A DNA stretch of 64,000 nt from Pseudomonadota bacterium (GCA_029572955.1 JAKPQE010000113.1:1-64000); one strand, 5' to 3'; counted from the first letter of the stretch, positions 49,214 to 56,730 are shown. A program made the numbers and translations. The notes: generated from the sequence alone by a model not told the origin.

Positions 49214-49377
49214 CGTCCCAGCCCCCAGTCGCCCACGCGGGTTATCGCTTCACCCAGCCATCCGTTCACGCGGATACGCCACCCGATCCAGTCCAACAGG
49301 ACCCCGTTGACGCGGCTGCGCCCCTCGGCCCAGGTCCTCAGCGCTACGATGACGAGCCAAGCGATTTTGCGCCGCAT
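49210..49377 (-). CDS. 55-aa early protein
   Basis: ATG 49377 to TGA 49210: MRRKIAWLVIVALRTWAEGR and 35 more residues rich in Trp, Arg and Gly, with several GW/DW pairs. It is too short for family recognition. It is supported by exact overlaps on both sides (TGATG with the CII-like gene and ATGA with the membrane protein gene). Confidence 0.6.
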   Translation of the reverse strand: MRRKIAWLVIVALRTWAEGRSRVNGVLLDWIGWRIRVNGWLGEAITRVGDWGLGR

Positions 49378-49877
49378 CACACCCCCTCCTCGCCCCGCGC
49401 CACGCGGCGGGCGTCGCGCTTGAACCGCACCAGCGCCTCGATAACCTCGTCGGCCTCGCGGTCGAGCCGCTGCGCCTCGTCCGGCGTCACCCGGCCATCG
49501 GCAAGGGCGGCGACGAGCGCGGTCTCGACATCTCCGGCCTCGGCAATGAGCCGTCCGAGATGCGCCATCCAGGCGGCCGGCGAGGTCTCCCCCGCCGGCG
49601 GCAGCGCCACCACCTCGTGGCCGGTGAGCCGCGCCAGCGCCTGGGTGACAATCGGCCGGCCCGTGTCCATCTCGAGGTCGGCGATGACATCGAGCGCCGG
49701 CAGCGTCTCCATCTCGTTCGTCGACCCGGCCCGCGAAATCTGCGACTGCGACACCCGCGTGATCGATGCCGCCGACTCCTGCCCGCCGGCAGCGATCACG
49801 AGTTGCCGGAACGCGCCCTTGAGCGCCAGGATGTCGCGCTCGTGCGTCGGCCGCGGTGATTGGAAATCCTTGCGCAT
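49377..49877 (-). CDS. Phage regulatory protein CII-like (CP76 family)
   Basis: 166 aa from ATG 49877. The segment FRQLVIAAGGQESAASITRVSQSQISRAGSTNEMETLPALDVIADLE is typical of the Phage_CP76 family, an HTH-containing CII-type regulator. It would bind operator DNA early after infection and bias the lysis/lysogeny decision. The upstream in-frame extension to 50336 is a shadow through repeat DNA. It is the second or third gene behind cro. Confidence 0.82.
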   Translation of the reverse strand: MRKDFQSPRPTHERDILALKGAFRQLVIAAGGQESAASITRVSQSQISRAGSTNEMETLPALDVIADLEMDTGRPIVTQALARLTGHEVVALPPAGETSPAAWMAHLGRLIAEAGDVETALVAALADGRVTPDEAQRLDREADEVIEALVRFKRDARRVARGEEGV

Positions 49878-49890
49878 ATTCCCGTTGCTC

Positions 49891-50493
49891 CTACCCGGTG
49901 ACGCGGCTCCCCGGCCCTGCCACCCTGTTGATCGATCCCCGCCATCGGCCGCCGGCGGGCGAGGGACACCGTCGGCGGCCATCTCTTCCGGCTCCGCGAC
50001 GGGGGGCGACGAGGCCGGAAGGTTCGCCGGACCGCAGGGACGGACCCCGCTCCGGCGCTGGAACTTCGGGGGCGGACGCCGCGTCACTGGTCCGCCCGCC
50101 CCCTTGCCACCGGCCACGAGGGCCGGCGGCAAACTCACCCGAACCGGCCCGAGAAGGACCGCGCCGGATGCTCGATGGAGCCGCAAAGATCGAGCCCGCC
50201 GCCCGGCCCGCAGTCGCGGGTCTCCCGCCGCGCGCCCGCCGAGCTTGCGGCACCACCGGTGCCACTCCCCTCCCCCTCGCGGGGAGGGGTCGGGGGTGGG
50301 GGGAACCGAACATCGGGAACACCCGCGGCAACACATGCGGCCTGACGTCGGCCGACCATTCGGCGAGCGAGGCGGAAAGCGCCGCCTGCCGCCGCCGGGC
50401 GATGTCCGCCCCGGTCATGAGGCACCCCACCGCCCCCTCGTCGCAGTCGGCGAGCGGACAGACCAGACACCAGTCGATCGTGCGATAGCTCAT
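49891..50493 (-). CDS. Hypothetical early protein expanded by palindromic repeat
   Basis: 200 aa. The ATG overlaps the cro-like stop (ATGA). The first 60 residues (YRTIDWCLVCPLADCDEGAVGCLMTG with a CPLADCD motif) look like a short zinc-binding phage protein. Then a family-B repeat contributes PHPRPLPARGRG, and the remaining ~120 residues are Arg/Gly/Ala/Pro-rich and low in information. The original gene was probably short and has lost its natural end through repeat insertion. Confidence 0.55.
   Translation of the reverse strand: MSYRTIDWCLVCPLADCDEGAVGCLMTGADIARRRQAALSASLAEWSADVRPHVLPRVFPMFGSPHPRPLPARGRGVAPVVPQARRARGGRPATAGRAAGSIFAAPSSIRRGPSRAGSGEFAAGPRGRWQGGGRTSDAASAPEVPAPERGPSLRSGEPSGLVAPRRGAGRDGRRRCPSPAGGRWRGSINRVAGPGSRVTG
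50265..50302. repeat. GC-rich palindromic repeat, family B
   Basis: CTCCCCTCCCCCTCGCGGGG with AGGGGTCGGGGGTGGGGGG, almost identical to the copy at 50522-50560. It is read in frame inside the 49891-50493 gene as PHPRPLPARGRG. Confidence 0.85.
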
Positions 50494-50888
50494 TCCGCGG
50501 CCTCCTGCGTCTCGGCGCCATCTCCCCTCCCCCTGGCGGGGAGGGGTCGGGGGCGGGGGGTACCATCCCCGGAAAAAGACACCGGCGAGCCCGTCGTCGC
50601 GGACGACACGGACCCGCCGGCAGTCGGTCCTGGGGAGGAAATCGAATGCGAGGCCTCGCCCTCGCCGGCGGCGCCCCGCGCCGCCCAGGCGACGAGGTCA
50701 TCGGCGCTGACGTCGAGCCCAGCCTCGGTAGCGGCGCGCAAGAGGCGCGACCAGTGCAACGGATGCACACTGTCGCGGCGGCGCGCGTTCGAAACGTTCT
50801 GCGGCGACATCGAGCCAATGGACCGCGCCGCATCGGTTGGAGTCCCGAGTGCCGTCAATAGATCCGCGAAGGAGGAAGGTTTGCTCAC
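50490..50888 (-). CDS. Cro-like repressor with repeat-encoded C-terminus
   Basis: 132 aa. The N-terminal 70 residues (FADLLTALGTPTDAARSIGSMSPQNVSNARRRD) form a Cro/YdaS-type helix-turn-helix. The C-terminus is Ser/Gly-rich and includes PRPRPLPARGRGDG, encoded by the family-B repeat at 50522-50560. The gene is divergent from the cI-like gene and stands first in the leftward early operon, so it should repress cI transcription upon induction. Confidence 0.8.
   Translation of the reverse strand: MSKPSSFADLLTALGTPTDAARSIGSMSPQNVSNARRRDSVHPLHWSRLLRAATEAGLDVSADDLVAWAARGAAGEGEASHSISSPGPTAGGSVSSATTGSPVSFSGDGTPRPRPLPARGRGDGAETQEAAE
50522..50560. repeat. GC-rich palindromic repeat, family B, inside the cro-like gene
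   Basis: CTCCCCTCCCCCTGGCGGGG with AGGGGTCGGGGGCGGGGGG. It codes for the last part of the Cro-like protein. The copies here and at 50265-50302 are 220 bp apart in direct orientation. Confidence 0.85.
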
Positions 50889-50988
50889 CGCTACGGTCTC
50901 GCTTGCTTCGCAACATCGAAACAGTTCGTTTCGTTTGCGTCAAGCAAAATCCACACGTTGTGTCTCGGAAGGCGGCAACGATGTGCCC
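50889..50988. promoter_or_regulatory. cI/cro operator-promoter region
   Basis: The 100-bp divergent spacer has a perfect dyad GAAAC-AGTTC-GTTTC (50918-50932), an ACAC-GTT-GTGT dyad (50953-50963), and an outer imperfect inverted pair TTGCTTCGCAA (50903-50913) and TTGCGTCAAGCAA (50935-50947). These are the likely binding sites of CI and Cro. The region is more AT-rich than its surroundings. Confidence 0.7.
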
Positions 50989-51687
50989 ATGAGTGAAAAA
51001 GAAGCCAATGCCGCGACGCAGAATGGCCGCTTGCGCATGGCCCGCGAGCTTGCCGACATGTCCGTCGCCGAAGCCGCCAAACGCCTGGACCTGACGCCTC
51101 AAGCCCTGTCGCAGATCGAGCGTGGCGATCGGCGCCGCGAGCGCGTCCCGAAAGACCTGCTCGACCAGGCCGCCACCCTCTATGACGTCGATCGCGTCTG
51201 GCTCGGCATGGGACTCGGCGCGCCGCGCGAGGATACCGCCGGCAACGCCAAGCCCGCCACGGCGGGCCTGGCGCCGACAGCCGGCATCACGGTGCCGATC
51301 CGCGGTCGCGCCGCCGGCGCCATCCTGAACGGCTTCGCCTTCGACGGCCAGCCAATCGGCCTATGCCCCTGCCCGCCTGGCCTGCGCTCGGCCCGCGGCA
51401 TCTATGCCTTTTATGTCTCCGGCGATTCCATGAACCCGACCCACCCCTCGGGGGCGCTGCGCTTTGCCAGCGAGAACCTGCCGCTGCGCGTCGGGGACAC
51501 GGTCGTTGCCATCTACGCCGCTCCGGGCAAGTCCGTGCGCCCGGCCCGCATCAAGATTTTTCGCGGGCGGCGCAACGGCAAGGTCATCCTCGAACAGTTG
51601 AGCCCGGCTGGTACCATCGAGGAACCCGGCGACAGCATCGACGAGATGCATCGCGTTCTGACAACGAACGAGTTGTTCGGCGTCTGA
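50989..51687 (+). CDS. CI-like phage repressor, HTH plus S24 (LexA-type) peptidase
   Basis: 232 aa from ATG 50989. HTH at about residues 15-65 (RMARELADMSVAEAAKRLDLTPQALSQIERG). The C-terminal S24 domain has the catalytic Ser in YVSGDSMNPTHPSG and a Lys in ARIKIFRG, so RecA-stimulated self-cleavage is likely, giving SOS induction. The long open frame upstream is antisense shadow. There is no clear ribosome-binding site directly ahead, so translation may be leaderless as for lambda cI. Confidence 0.92.
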   Translation: MSEKEANAATQNGRLRMARELADMSVAEAAKRLDLTPQALSQIERGDRRRERVPKDLLDQAATLYDVDRVWLGMGLGAPREDTAGNAKPATAGLAPTAGITVPIRGRAAGAILNGFAFDGQPIGLCPCPPGLRSARGIYAFYVSGDSMNPTHPSGALRFASENLPLRVGDTVVAIYAAPGKSVRPARIKIFRGRRNGKVILEQLSPAGTIEEPGDSIDEMHRVLTTNELFGV

Positions 51688-51866
51688 GTGCCCCCCAATA
51701 TTTCGGGGATTTCGCCGCCTAAGACTTTCGTATTTTCCTATATGAGAGGGCACCAGCCCGACCTTTGCCGCGGTTTTGCAGTCCAGACGGCAAGCAGACA
51801 CCTATCTAGCGTTCGGTCAGATCGGGCTGGCGCTGGGAAAAGTGCGCGCGTCTGGACGCAAAATCA

Positions 51867-52094
51867 ATGAAAAGTCACCGCAAAGGCAAATCAAAATCTA
51901 ATAATTACAATGCTAACGATTCCATTCATTCTGCTCTAAGCAACATAGTACTTGCCGAGTCTATCGCCCGGGCATTGCGAGCAATGACCACCGGCCGACA
52001 AACCATCGACGCCGGCATGGTCGCCGCCGCCGCCACCGCGATTGAAGCCGCCACATTCCGCTCCGGGTCCATCCTGTCGCAAAACGAAACGTGA
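51867..52094 (+). CDS. Hypothetical 75-aa protein downstream of cI
   Basis: It begins KSHRKGKSKSNNYNANDSIH, a basic hydrophilic stretch, followed by an alanine-rich helix (LSNIVLAESIARALRAM, MVAAAATAIEAATFRSG). No family recognised. The surrounding 51690-52160 is AT-richer than the rest of the phage. It could be a lysogenic-conversion gene expressed with cI or a spurious frame. Confidence 0.4.
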   Translation: MKSHRKGKSKSNNYNANDSIHSALSNIVLAESIARALRAMTTGRQTIDAGMVAAAATAIEAATFRSGSILSQNET

Positions 52095-52184
52095 GTCGAT
52101 TGACGCAGGTCGCCACATTTTGTTGTTGACACCATGTAAACATTCTGTTTCGCTGGGCGCCATCACACCCGGAGATGGGCCATG

Positions 52185-52646
52185 TCACTTCCGCACCAGC
52201 GCCACGAACCACACCTCGGCGCCACGCCATTCGAGGCGATAGGTGCCCCCATCTCCGACAACCTCGGCGAGATGCTGTTCGTCGAAGAAGTGGCGCAAGG
52301 TGAGTACGACCTCCCTGCCGCGAAGCGCATCTTTGAAATCGCCGATGGCCGCCGACGCAATGAAGAGGACGCCGAGCGCATTGCTCGAAGGATCGACACG
52401 GGCCGCCATCTGCAGCCCACCGTTGGCGTCCATGATGAAGAATTTCGTCGTGGCGCCGTCGACGTCGAACGTATAGGCGCAGCTCGACGGCCGGAACGGC
52501 GCGCAGCCGGCGGCAAAGACCGTCGGCAGTCCGCCAATGGCCGAGAATATTCGGTTGATGTCCACATCGAGACCGTCGACCGTTCCGGCGGAGGCCGGGC
52601 CGACGAGCGCAAGCATCGCCAGAGCGGCGTGAAGCACCGCTTTCAT
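52185..52646 (-). CDS. Exported protein next to cI, moron candidate
   Basis: 153 aa. A cleavable signal peptide is clear (KAVLHAALAMLALVGPASAG, cut after ASA). The mature part has two cysteines (GCAPFRPSSCAYTFDV) that could form a disulphide, and a beta-rich core (KFFIMDANGGLQMAARVD, TYRLEWRGAEVWFVALVRK). It is transcribed against cI, together with the 65-aa gene upstream. Periplasmic proteins expressed from a prophage commonly alter the host surface or block superinfection; this role is inferred only. Confidence 0.75.
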   Translation of the reverse strand: MKAVLHAALAMLALVGPASAGTVDGLDVDINRIFSAIGGLPTVFAAGCAPFRPSSCAYTFDVDGATTKFFIMDANGGLQMAARVDPSSNALGVLFIASAAIGDFKDALRGREVVLTLRHFFDEQHLAEVVGDGGTYRLEWRGAEVWFVALVRK

Positions 52647-52844
52647 CTACTTCCTCCTGACCAGCCCTTTCACGCCCTTGCTGGCGCGGCCGGCGCCGAG
52701 CGCATCGGAAACAGCTTTCTCGAGCGCCGTATCCGCGCCCCGCACCGGCGCGACGTCGAGCCGCTCGCCAAGCGCCGCCTGCACCCCTTGGGCGCGGATC
52801 GCGTCCCGAATTTCGCTGAGGAGCCGCGCAATACCGCCGAGCAC
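52647..52844 (-). CDS. 65-aa hypothetical protein coupled to the exported protein gene
   Basis: It reads LGGIARLLSEIRDAIRAQGV and onward with a basic end GLVRRK. The stop is immediately followed by the ATG of the exported-protein gene (TAGATG), suggesting one operon. No family recognised. The promoter lies in the 103-bp spacer shared with the rightward accessory genes. Confidence 0.55.
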   Translation of the reverse strand: MLGGIARLLSEIRDAIRAQGVQAALGERLDVAPVRGADTALEKAVSDALGAGRASKGVKGLVRRK

Positions 52845-52947
52845 GACTTCACCGGATCGGGCGCTCGGCTGCGCCGACCGGCTCTCACCCCATCATTCAA
52901 CCGCGCCGCGCGGCAACGCGCAAGCGCAAGCTGACGGAGATCGCGCC

Positions 52948-53154
52948 ATGACTGACCCCATCCTCCAGTTCTTTGCCTTTCGCCATCTGCCCCCGCATTT
53001 GCAGGCTGTGAGCCAGCCCTTCGCTGCCCTCGCGGGCGAGATCGTGGACACCGTACCCATCTGCATCGAGCGCACCACCTGCCTGCGCAAGTTGCTCGAG
53101 GCCAAGGACTGCGCCGTCCGCGCTCACCTTTTCGACGAGGAGTGGGACGGATGA
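52948..53154 (+). CDS. Conserved small phage protein (DPILQFF type)
   Basis: 68 aa. The sequence DPILQFFAFRHLPPHLQAVSQPF followed by ERTTCLRKLLEAKDCAVRAHL is a recurrent small protein of phage early regions in many proteobacteria, with unknown function. It has a good upstream GGAG. It opens the rightward accessory operon; its stop overlaps the next start (ATGA). Confidence 0.8.
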   Translation: MTDPILQFFAFRHLPPHLQAVSQPFAALAGEIVDTVPICIERTTCLRKLLEAKDCAVRAHLFDEEWDG

Positions 53155-53441
53155 CCGCCAACGTCGAAAAGCCAGACTTCGATGCCTTGCGGGCGGCGCG
53201 GAACGAGTCCGTCGCCAAGGTGGTGGCAAGGCTTTGCGACGAGCACGGATGGGACCCGAATTTCGCCGGCACGACGTTCGATCCGAACGCCTGCTACTGC
53301 GCCTGCGCCGAAGGCGGACCGTGCGAGCACGACTTCAGCGGCTGGCGCGATTTCGATGACGGCCGCGGCGGCGAGAAGGTCTGTTCTCGCTGCGGCATGG
53401 GCGCCATGAGCCACACACTCCACACTTGTTGGGACATCTGA
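53151..53441 (+). CDS. Cysteine-rich phage protein, zinc-binding candidate
   Basis: 96 aa. It contains CYCACAEGGPCEHDFSGWRDF and CSRCGMGAMSHTLHTC, which give two clusters of Cys/His suitable for zinc. The C-terminal motif CSRCGM-AMSHTL is known in small phage proteins without assigned function. ATGA overlap with the upstream gene. Confidence 0.72.
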   Translation: MTANVEKPDFDALRAARNESVAKVVARLCDEHGWDPNFAGTTFDPNACYCACAEGGPCEHDFSGWRDFDDGRGGEKVCSRCGMGAMSHTLHTCWDI

Positions 53442-53442
53442 C

Positions 53443-53937
53443 ATGACCTTCCACGACCGCGTCGTTCGCATCGACTGGTCCGCCCCGCCCCGCCGCGCCG
53501 TGAGGCGCGAGAAGCTCGAGGCTGCCGTCCGCGCCTGGCTCGACCTTCCCGGCGACCACCTTCTGACCATTCGCCCCGCCGGTGTCGACTGGCTGTGGGG
53601 CGCCGAGGTCGAACGCATCCTCGCCGTCATGACCGACGACGAGCTCGCGCAGTGCCTCGCCGAGCCCGCGCCCCTCGCCGCCCGGAACCTCGAGGACGTG
53701 CTCGAGGAAGAAGCGGGGCGGCCGACCGATGGCACCATCCGCCGTGGCCGCGTCGGCCTTGCGGTCACCGGCCGCCGGATCGACTGCCCGGCGCCGGGGA
53801 AGCGCGGCGAACGCCCCGCCTTCGGCTTCGGGCCTGTCGTCGAACCCCTCATTGCCGATACCGCCAGCCTCGTCGCTATCGGCCTTTTCCTCGCCAACGC
53901 CGCCGTCTGGGGCGGCCTTCTCGCCGGAGCGCTGTGA
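53443..53937 (+). CDS. Hypothetical protein, first gene of duplicated cassette (copy 1)
   Basis: 164 aa. The section EKLEAAVRAWL, LAVMTDDELAQCLAEPAPLAARNLEDVL is related to the gene at 56135-56500, so they are paralogues. The C-terminus has a hydrophobic segment (TASLVAIGLFLANAAVWGGLL) that may be a membrane anchor and is missing in the other copy. The stop overlaps the next start (TGATG). Confidence 0.7.
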   Translation: MTFHDRVVRIDWSAPPRRAVRREKLEAAVRAWLDLPGDHLLTIRPAGVDWLWGAEVERILAVMTDDELAQCLAEPAPLAARNLEDVLEEEAGRPTDGTIRRGRVGLAVTGRRIDCPAPGKRGERPAFGFGPVVEPLIADTASLVAIGLFLANAAVWGGLLAGAL

Positions 53938-54170
53938 TGACATCTTCGACCACCACGCGCTGGATTTGCGACATGCCCGAATGCGGCGAGACCGTCTCGG
54001 CCCCGGGCGCAGGGCTACCGGACGGCTGGTCCCGCCTCGAGATCGCCGTTGCCGACGGCATCGGCGAGGACTTTTCCGGCAAGGCAGATTTCTGCCGCGC
54101 CTGCGGGCAAAAGATCCTCCTCGCCTTCGGCCTCGAACGCGAGCCCACGCCAATCGAGAGGGCGTCGTGA
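53937..54170 (+). CDS. Zinc-ribbon-like protein, second gene of duplicated cassette (copy 1)
   Basis: 77 aa. A CDMPEC and a CRAC pair flank a 40-residue insert, giving a treble-clef or ribbon-like zinc site. It ends PTPIERAS, nearly the same as the paralogue at 56497-56730 (PSPIERAS). The overlapping start and stop (TGATG on both sides) place it in a coupled chain. Confidence 0.72.
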   Translation: MTSSTTTRWICDMPECGETVSAPGAGLPDGWSRLEIAVADGIGEDFSGKADFCRACGQKILLAFGLEREPTPIERAS

Positions 54171-54280
54171 TGCGTCAGCGACGCCGCATCCTCATATTTT
54201 CCCCGCTCCTCGTCCTCGCCTTTTGCCTCGGCTTCATCGTCGTCGCGGTGCTGACCGCGCTTTTCTCGGCGGCGCCGTGA
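54170..54280 (+). CDS. 36-aa single-pass membrane peptide
   Basis: RQRRRILIFSPLLVLAFCLG and on: a basic N-terminus and one strongly hydrophobic helix. It is joined by TGATG overlaps to both neighbours. No counterpart exists in the second copy of the cassette. Confidence 0.55.
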   Translation: MRQRRRILIFSPLLVLAFCLGFIVVAVLTALFSAAP

Positions 54281-54363
54281 TGGACCGCGCCAGCCTCTTC
54301 GTCATTCCCGCCCTCCCCGTCATTCCCGCGAAAGCGGGAATCCAGAAAGGCGCCGGCCGATGA
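54280..54363 (+). CDS. 27-aa frame made almost entirely of palindromic repeat DNA
   Basis: The codons MDRASLFVIPALPVIPAKAG and seven more are encoded by one partial and one full family-A repeat (54301-54345). It has overlapping start and stop with its neighbours. It is probably a gene remnant into which the repeat has been inserted; function is unlikely. Confidence 0.35.
   Translation: MDRASLFVIPALPVIPAKAGIQKGAGR
54319..54345. repeat. Palindromic repeat family A
   Basis: Identical to the copies at 42171-42197 and 44193-44219. A partial unit (GTCATTCCCGCC) precedes it at 54301. Confidence 0.9.
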
Positions 54364-54683
54364 CCGCCCGCCCGAACCATTGGTACTTCCGGAACGGCAA
54401 GCCGGTGCCGGCCGATGCCCTCGCCGGCTTCAGCAAGACGGACCGGCAGATCCTCGTCGCGATGTTGCTCGGCGCCGCCCGTCTCGACGAGGGCCGCTAC
54501 CGGGCCGCCGACGGCACCGATTTCTCGACCAGCGCCGCCGACGGGCTCATCGCCAGGCGGGCGCTCTACACCATGGCCGACGGCCGCCTCGCCCTCACCA
54601 ATTTCGGCCGCGCCAAAACCGCGCCAACGAAAACGCCGGGGCCGAGGGACGGGTCGAAAATCGCCGCGGCCATGCCGACATAG
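54360..54683 (+). CDS. Hypothetical protein, third gene of duplicated cassette (copy 1), recombinant 3' end
   Basis: 107 aa. The first 85 residues ([63 protein letters not shown]) are nearly the same as in the 56730-57038 gene; the DNA at 54481-54600 and 56851-56970 differs in one base of 120. After this the two diverge. The tail of this copy is antisense to a membrane-protein frame, so a recombination joint lies near 54610. Confidence 0.75.
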   Translation: MTARPNHWYFRNGKPVPADALAGFSKTDRQILVAMLLGAARLDEGRYRAADGTDFSTSAADGLIARRALYTMADGRLALTNFGRAKTAPTKTPGPRDGSKIAAAMPT

Positions 54684-54814
54684 CCGACCGCAAGGCCAAC
54701 CCAAAGCAGCGCGCCGGCCGGGTATTGCGCGACGATCAGACCAACCACGATCGGCAGCGCGCCGAAGACGAGGCCGAATATGGCGAGCAGGCCGCCATCG
54801 ATCCCACCACCCAT
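54566..54814 (-). CDS. Putative small membrane protein on the opposite strand, possibly truncated
   Basis: About 82 aa from ATG 54814 with two strong hydrophobic helices (GLLAIFGLVFGALPIVVGLIV and ALLWVGLAVGYVGMAAAIF). It fills a gap with no credible plus-strand gene. The last 25 residues are antisense to the duplicated cassette gene, so the natural end was probably lost. The alternative is that it is a chance frame. Confidence 0.4.
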   Translation of the reverse strand: MGGGIDGGLLAIFGLVFGALPIVVGLIVAQYPAGALLWVGLAVGYVGMAAAIFDPSLGPGVFVGAVLARPKLVRARRPSAMV

Positions 54815-54924
54815 TCTCCCCTTCCCCCCAACCACTCGGCGCCGGTCTGCCGCATCTCCCGGCGGCCCAGCCTAGCCGGCGCGACCCCGCCCCGGCGACC
54901 CGTGCTTTTTCAAGGAGCAACCCG

Positions 54925-55170
54925 ATGGGCATCGTGATCACACGCACCATCATCTGCGACGGCTGCGGCAAGACCGGCGAGCCGGCACCAAGCCTCATCT
55001 TCCAAGACTGCCCCGGCGATTGGTACTCAATCACCAGGCGTCACGATGGCACCATCACCAGTCGTCACTACTGCCCGCGCTGCGCCGGCAAGCAATTGGC
55101 CGCCGAGGGAAGATACGCCGACGCGAAAGACAGGCTGCAGCAGATGCATGGCGGCGAGATCGAGGCCTGA
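54925..55170 (+). CDS. Small zinc-ribbon phage protein
   Basis: 81 aa from ATG 54925, preceded by CAAGGAGCAACCCG. Two CxxC pairs (CDGCGKTG and CPRCAGKQ) enclose about 40 residues, the layout of a zinc ribbon. It is not closely related in the middle to the two cassette proteins. It leads into the 321-aa gene two bases further on. Confidence 0.7.
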   Translation: MGIVITRTIICDGCGKTGEPAPSLIFQDCPGDWYSITRRHDGTITSRHYCPRCAGKQLAAEGRYADAKDRLQQMHGGEIEA

Positions 55171-55172
55171 TC

Positions 55173-56138
55173 ATGCACCTCCTCGCCGACCGCATCCTTG
55201 CCATGCCGAAAACGCGCGACCCGGACCTCGAGCGGGCCCGCGACATGCTGCGCCTGCCAGCGCCGAACCACGCCGGCAGCCTTCTCGACCGCGACCGCCC
55301 AATGGTCGACCGGTACGTTTTAGATGAGGATGCAGTCGAACAAATTTCCAAGATTACTTTTGCAACAAAAGACGAGCTGCGTACTTGCCTTGTTCAAGCG
55401 CCGCCGCCACAAGCACCATGTTGGATCGAAGCTACAAGCATGAGAAGCGGGTGGCTGATTTTGGATAGCGGAGAAGAGTATACTGCATCCTGTCTTTTAT
55501 TTCGAAATAGCGGGGAAGTCTTACCGGTTGGAAAGTGTCTTTTTGCTAAAAATGACAGGACTTTCTCAAGAAAAGCAATGTGCCAACAAGTAATGATATC
55601 TCTTTCTGGTGCATCGTTGATATCTGGAGAAGTAACGGAATATATGGTTGCCACATTTATTTCACAAGTGCGCATGTACTGCGCCGTTCTCGCCTCGTCT
55701 CACTTCGTCGTTGTCCGACAAGCCTTGACCCGCGACACAGGCGAGGCCCGTCTGCTGCGACGACGCAAAGCGCTCGGTCGGGTGCCCTTCTTTTCCTACA
55801 ACTACGTCACCCTGCCCGTCCCCGGCGATCCGTGCTTCCGCGGCGAAGTGCTGCCCGGCGACGGCACCGGCTCCCACCAGCGCCGCCATTGGCGACACGG
55901 CTATTGGCGCCTGCAGGATGCCCGTGCCGTCGACGGTGAACTCGTTCCCTTCTGGGTCTGGGTCGAAGGCTACGAAGCCGGCAACGAAGACCTCGGCCGC
56001 ATCGTCAAGGAACGCCACGTCACGGTTGATGTCGCGGGTGTCATCGACGGCCCCGTCTTCCGCCGCGGCTACCGCATGCCTGACTTCGAGGGCCGCAAAG
56101 GCCAACGCATCAAAGCCACCAAGGAGTCTGTTGTATGA
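55173..56138 (+). CDS. Hypothetical protein with an AT-rich central block
   Basis: 321 aa from ATG 55173. No family recognised. The N-terminal 48 and C-terminal ~150 codons have the GC-rich usage of the phage, but 55318-55680 is much richer in A+T and uses codons such as TTA, AAA and ATA. The C-terminal part (RVPFFSYNYVTLPVPGDPCFRGEVLPG, WRHGYWRLQDARAVDGELVPFWVWVEGYEAGNEDLG) looks conserved and well folded. The mosaic suggests replacement of the middle by recombination. Confidence 0.7.
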   Translation: MHLLADRILAMPKTRDPDLERARDMLRLPAPNHAGSLLDRDRPMVDRYVLDEDAVEQISKITFATKDELRTCLVQAPPPQAPCWIEATSMRSGWLILDSGEEYTASCLLFRNSGEVLPVGKCLFAKNDRTFSRKAMCQQVMISLSGASLISGEVTEYMVATFISQVRMYCAVLASSHFVVVRQALTRDTGEARLLRRRKALGRVPFFSYNYVTLPVPGDPCFRGEVLPGDGTGSHQRRHWRHGYWRLQDARAVDGELVPFWVWVEGYEAGNEDLGRIVKERHVTVDVAGVIDGPVFRRGYRMPDFEGRKGQRIKATKESVV

Positions 56139-56500
56139 CCGTTCACCCCCGCGACTTCTGCCTTTGCGCCGGACGGCGGCAGCGCGCCGCTGCAATCTTC
56201 CCGGCCCGTACCAAGATCGAGGCTGCCGTCCGCGCCCATGTCGGCCGCGCCGCCGACGAGCGCCTCGCCTATCTCGACGGCGACGGCCGGCGCACCGAGG
56301 CAACCGTCGGCGACATCCTCGAAGCGATGACAATCGCCGAGCTCGAGCAGTGCTTGCGCGAGCCCGGCCCCCTCGCCGTGCGCAACCTCTTCGACGTTCT
56401 CGCCGAGGCCGCCGACCCGGGCACGGGCTGCCGGGGTCGGCGCGCCCTCCCTGTCACACACCACGCCAACGGCGCCGCCACCATGGGAGCGGGCGAATGA
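56135..56500 (+). CDS. Hypothetical protein, first gene of duplicated cassette (copy 2)
   Basis: 121 aa. It shares KIEAAVRAHV, DILEAMTIAELEQCLREPGPLAVRNLFDVLAEA with the protein from 53443-53937 but ends earlier without the hydrophobic anchor. ATGA overlaps on both sides. Function unknown. Confidence 0.7.
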   Translation: MTVHPRDFCLCAGRRQRAAAIFPARTKIEAAVRAHVGRAADERLAYLDGDGRRTEATVGDILEAMTIAELEQCLREPGPLAVRNLFDVLAEAADPGTGCRGRRALPVTHHANGAATMGAGE

Positions 56501-56730
56501 CCTCTCTCACCACCACCCTTTGGGCCTGCGACATCTGCGGCCAGCGCGCCGAAGCCGACGGCGAGGCGATGCCCGCCGGCTGGATGTCCTTCAACGGCGC
56601 CATCAGCCGCGGCCGCGGCGCCGGCTTCCGGGGCGAGGTCGACCTTTGCGAGGCCTGCGCCACGCCGCTGCTCGAGGCCATCGAGGCGCCGGCGAAACGC
56701 CAGCCGAGCCCGATCGAGAGGGCATCGTGA
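56497..56730 (+). CDS. Zinc-ribbon-like protein, second gene of duplicated cassette (copy 2)
   Basis: 77 aa. It has a CDIC and a CEAC pair with a similar spacing and the same ends (MTSLTTT and PIERAS) as the 53937-54170 protein, so the copies are paralogues that have diverged in the middle. TGATG overlap with the third cassette gene. Confidence 0.72.
   Translation: MTSLTTTLWACDICGQRAEADGEAMPAGWMSFNGAISRGRGAGFRGEVDLCEACATPLLEAIEAPAKRQPSPIERAS

Noticed and set aside
48922-50988. Long plus-strand upstream extension of the cI frame (to 921 codons)
   Set aside because: The part before ATG 50989 is antisense to cro, the CII-like gene and others and has Ser/Arg/Pro-rich shadow composition. Only the last 232 codons are a repressor.
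52127-52160. Plus-strand TTGACA with AT-rich spacer as a strong promoter
   Set aside because: No plus-strand gene starts within 700 bp and the -10 box is poor; it would only make antisense RNA to the exported-protein gene.
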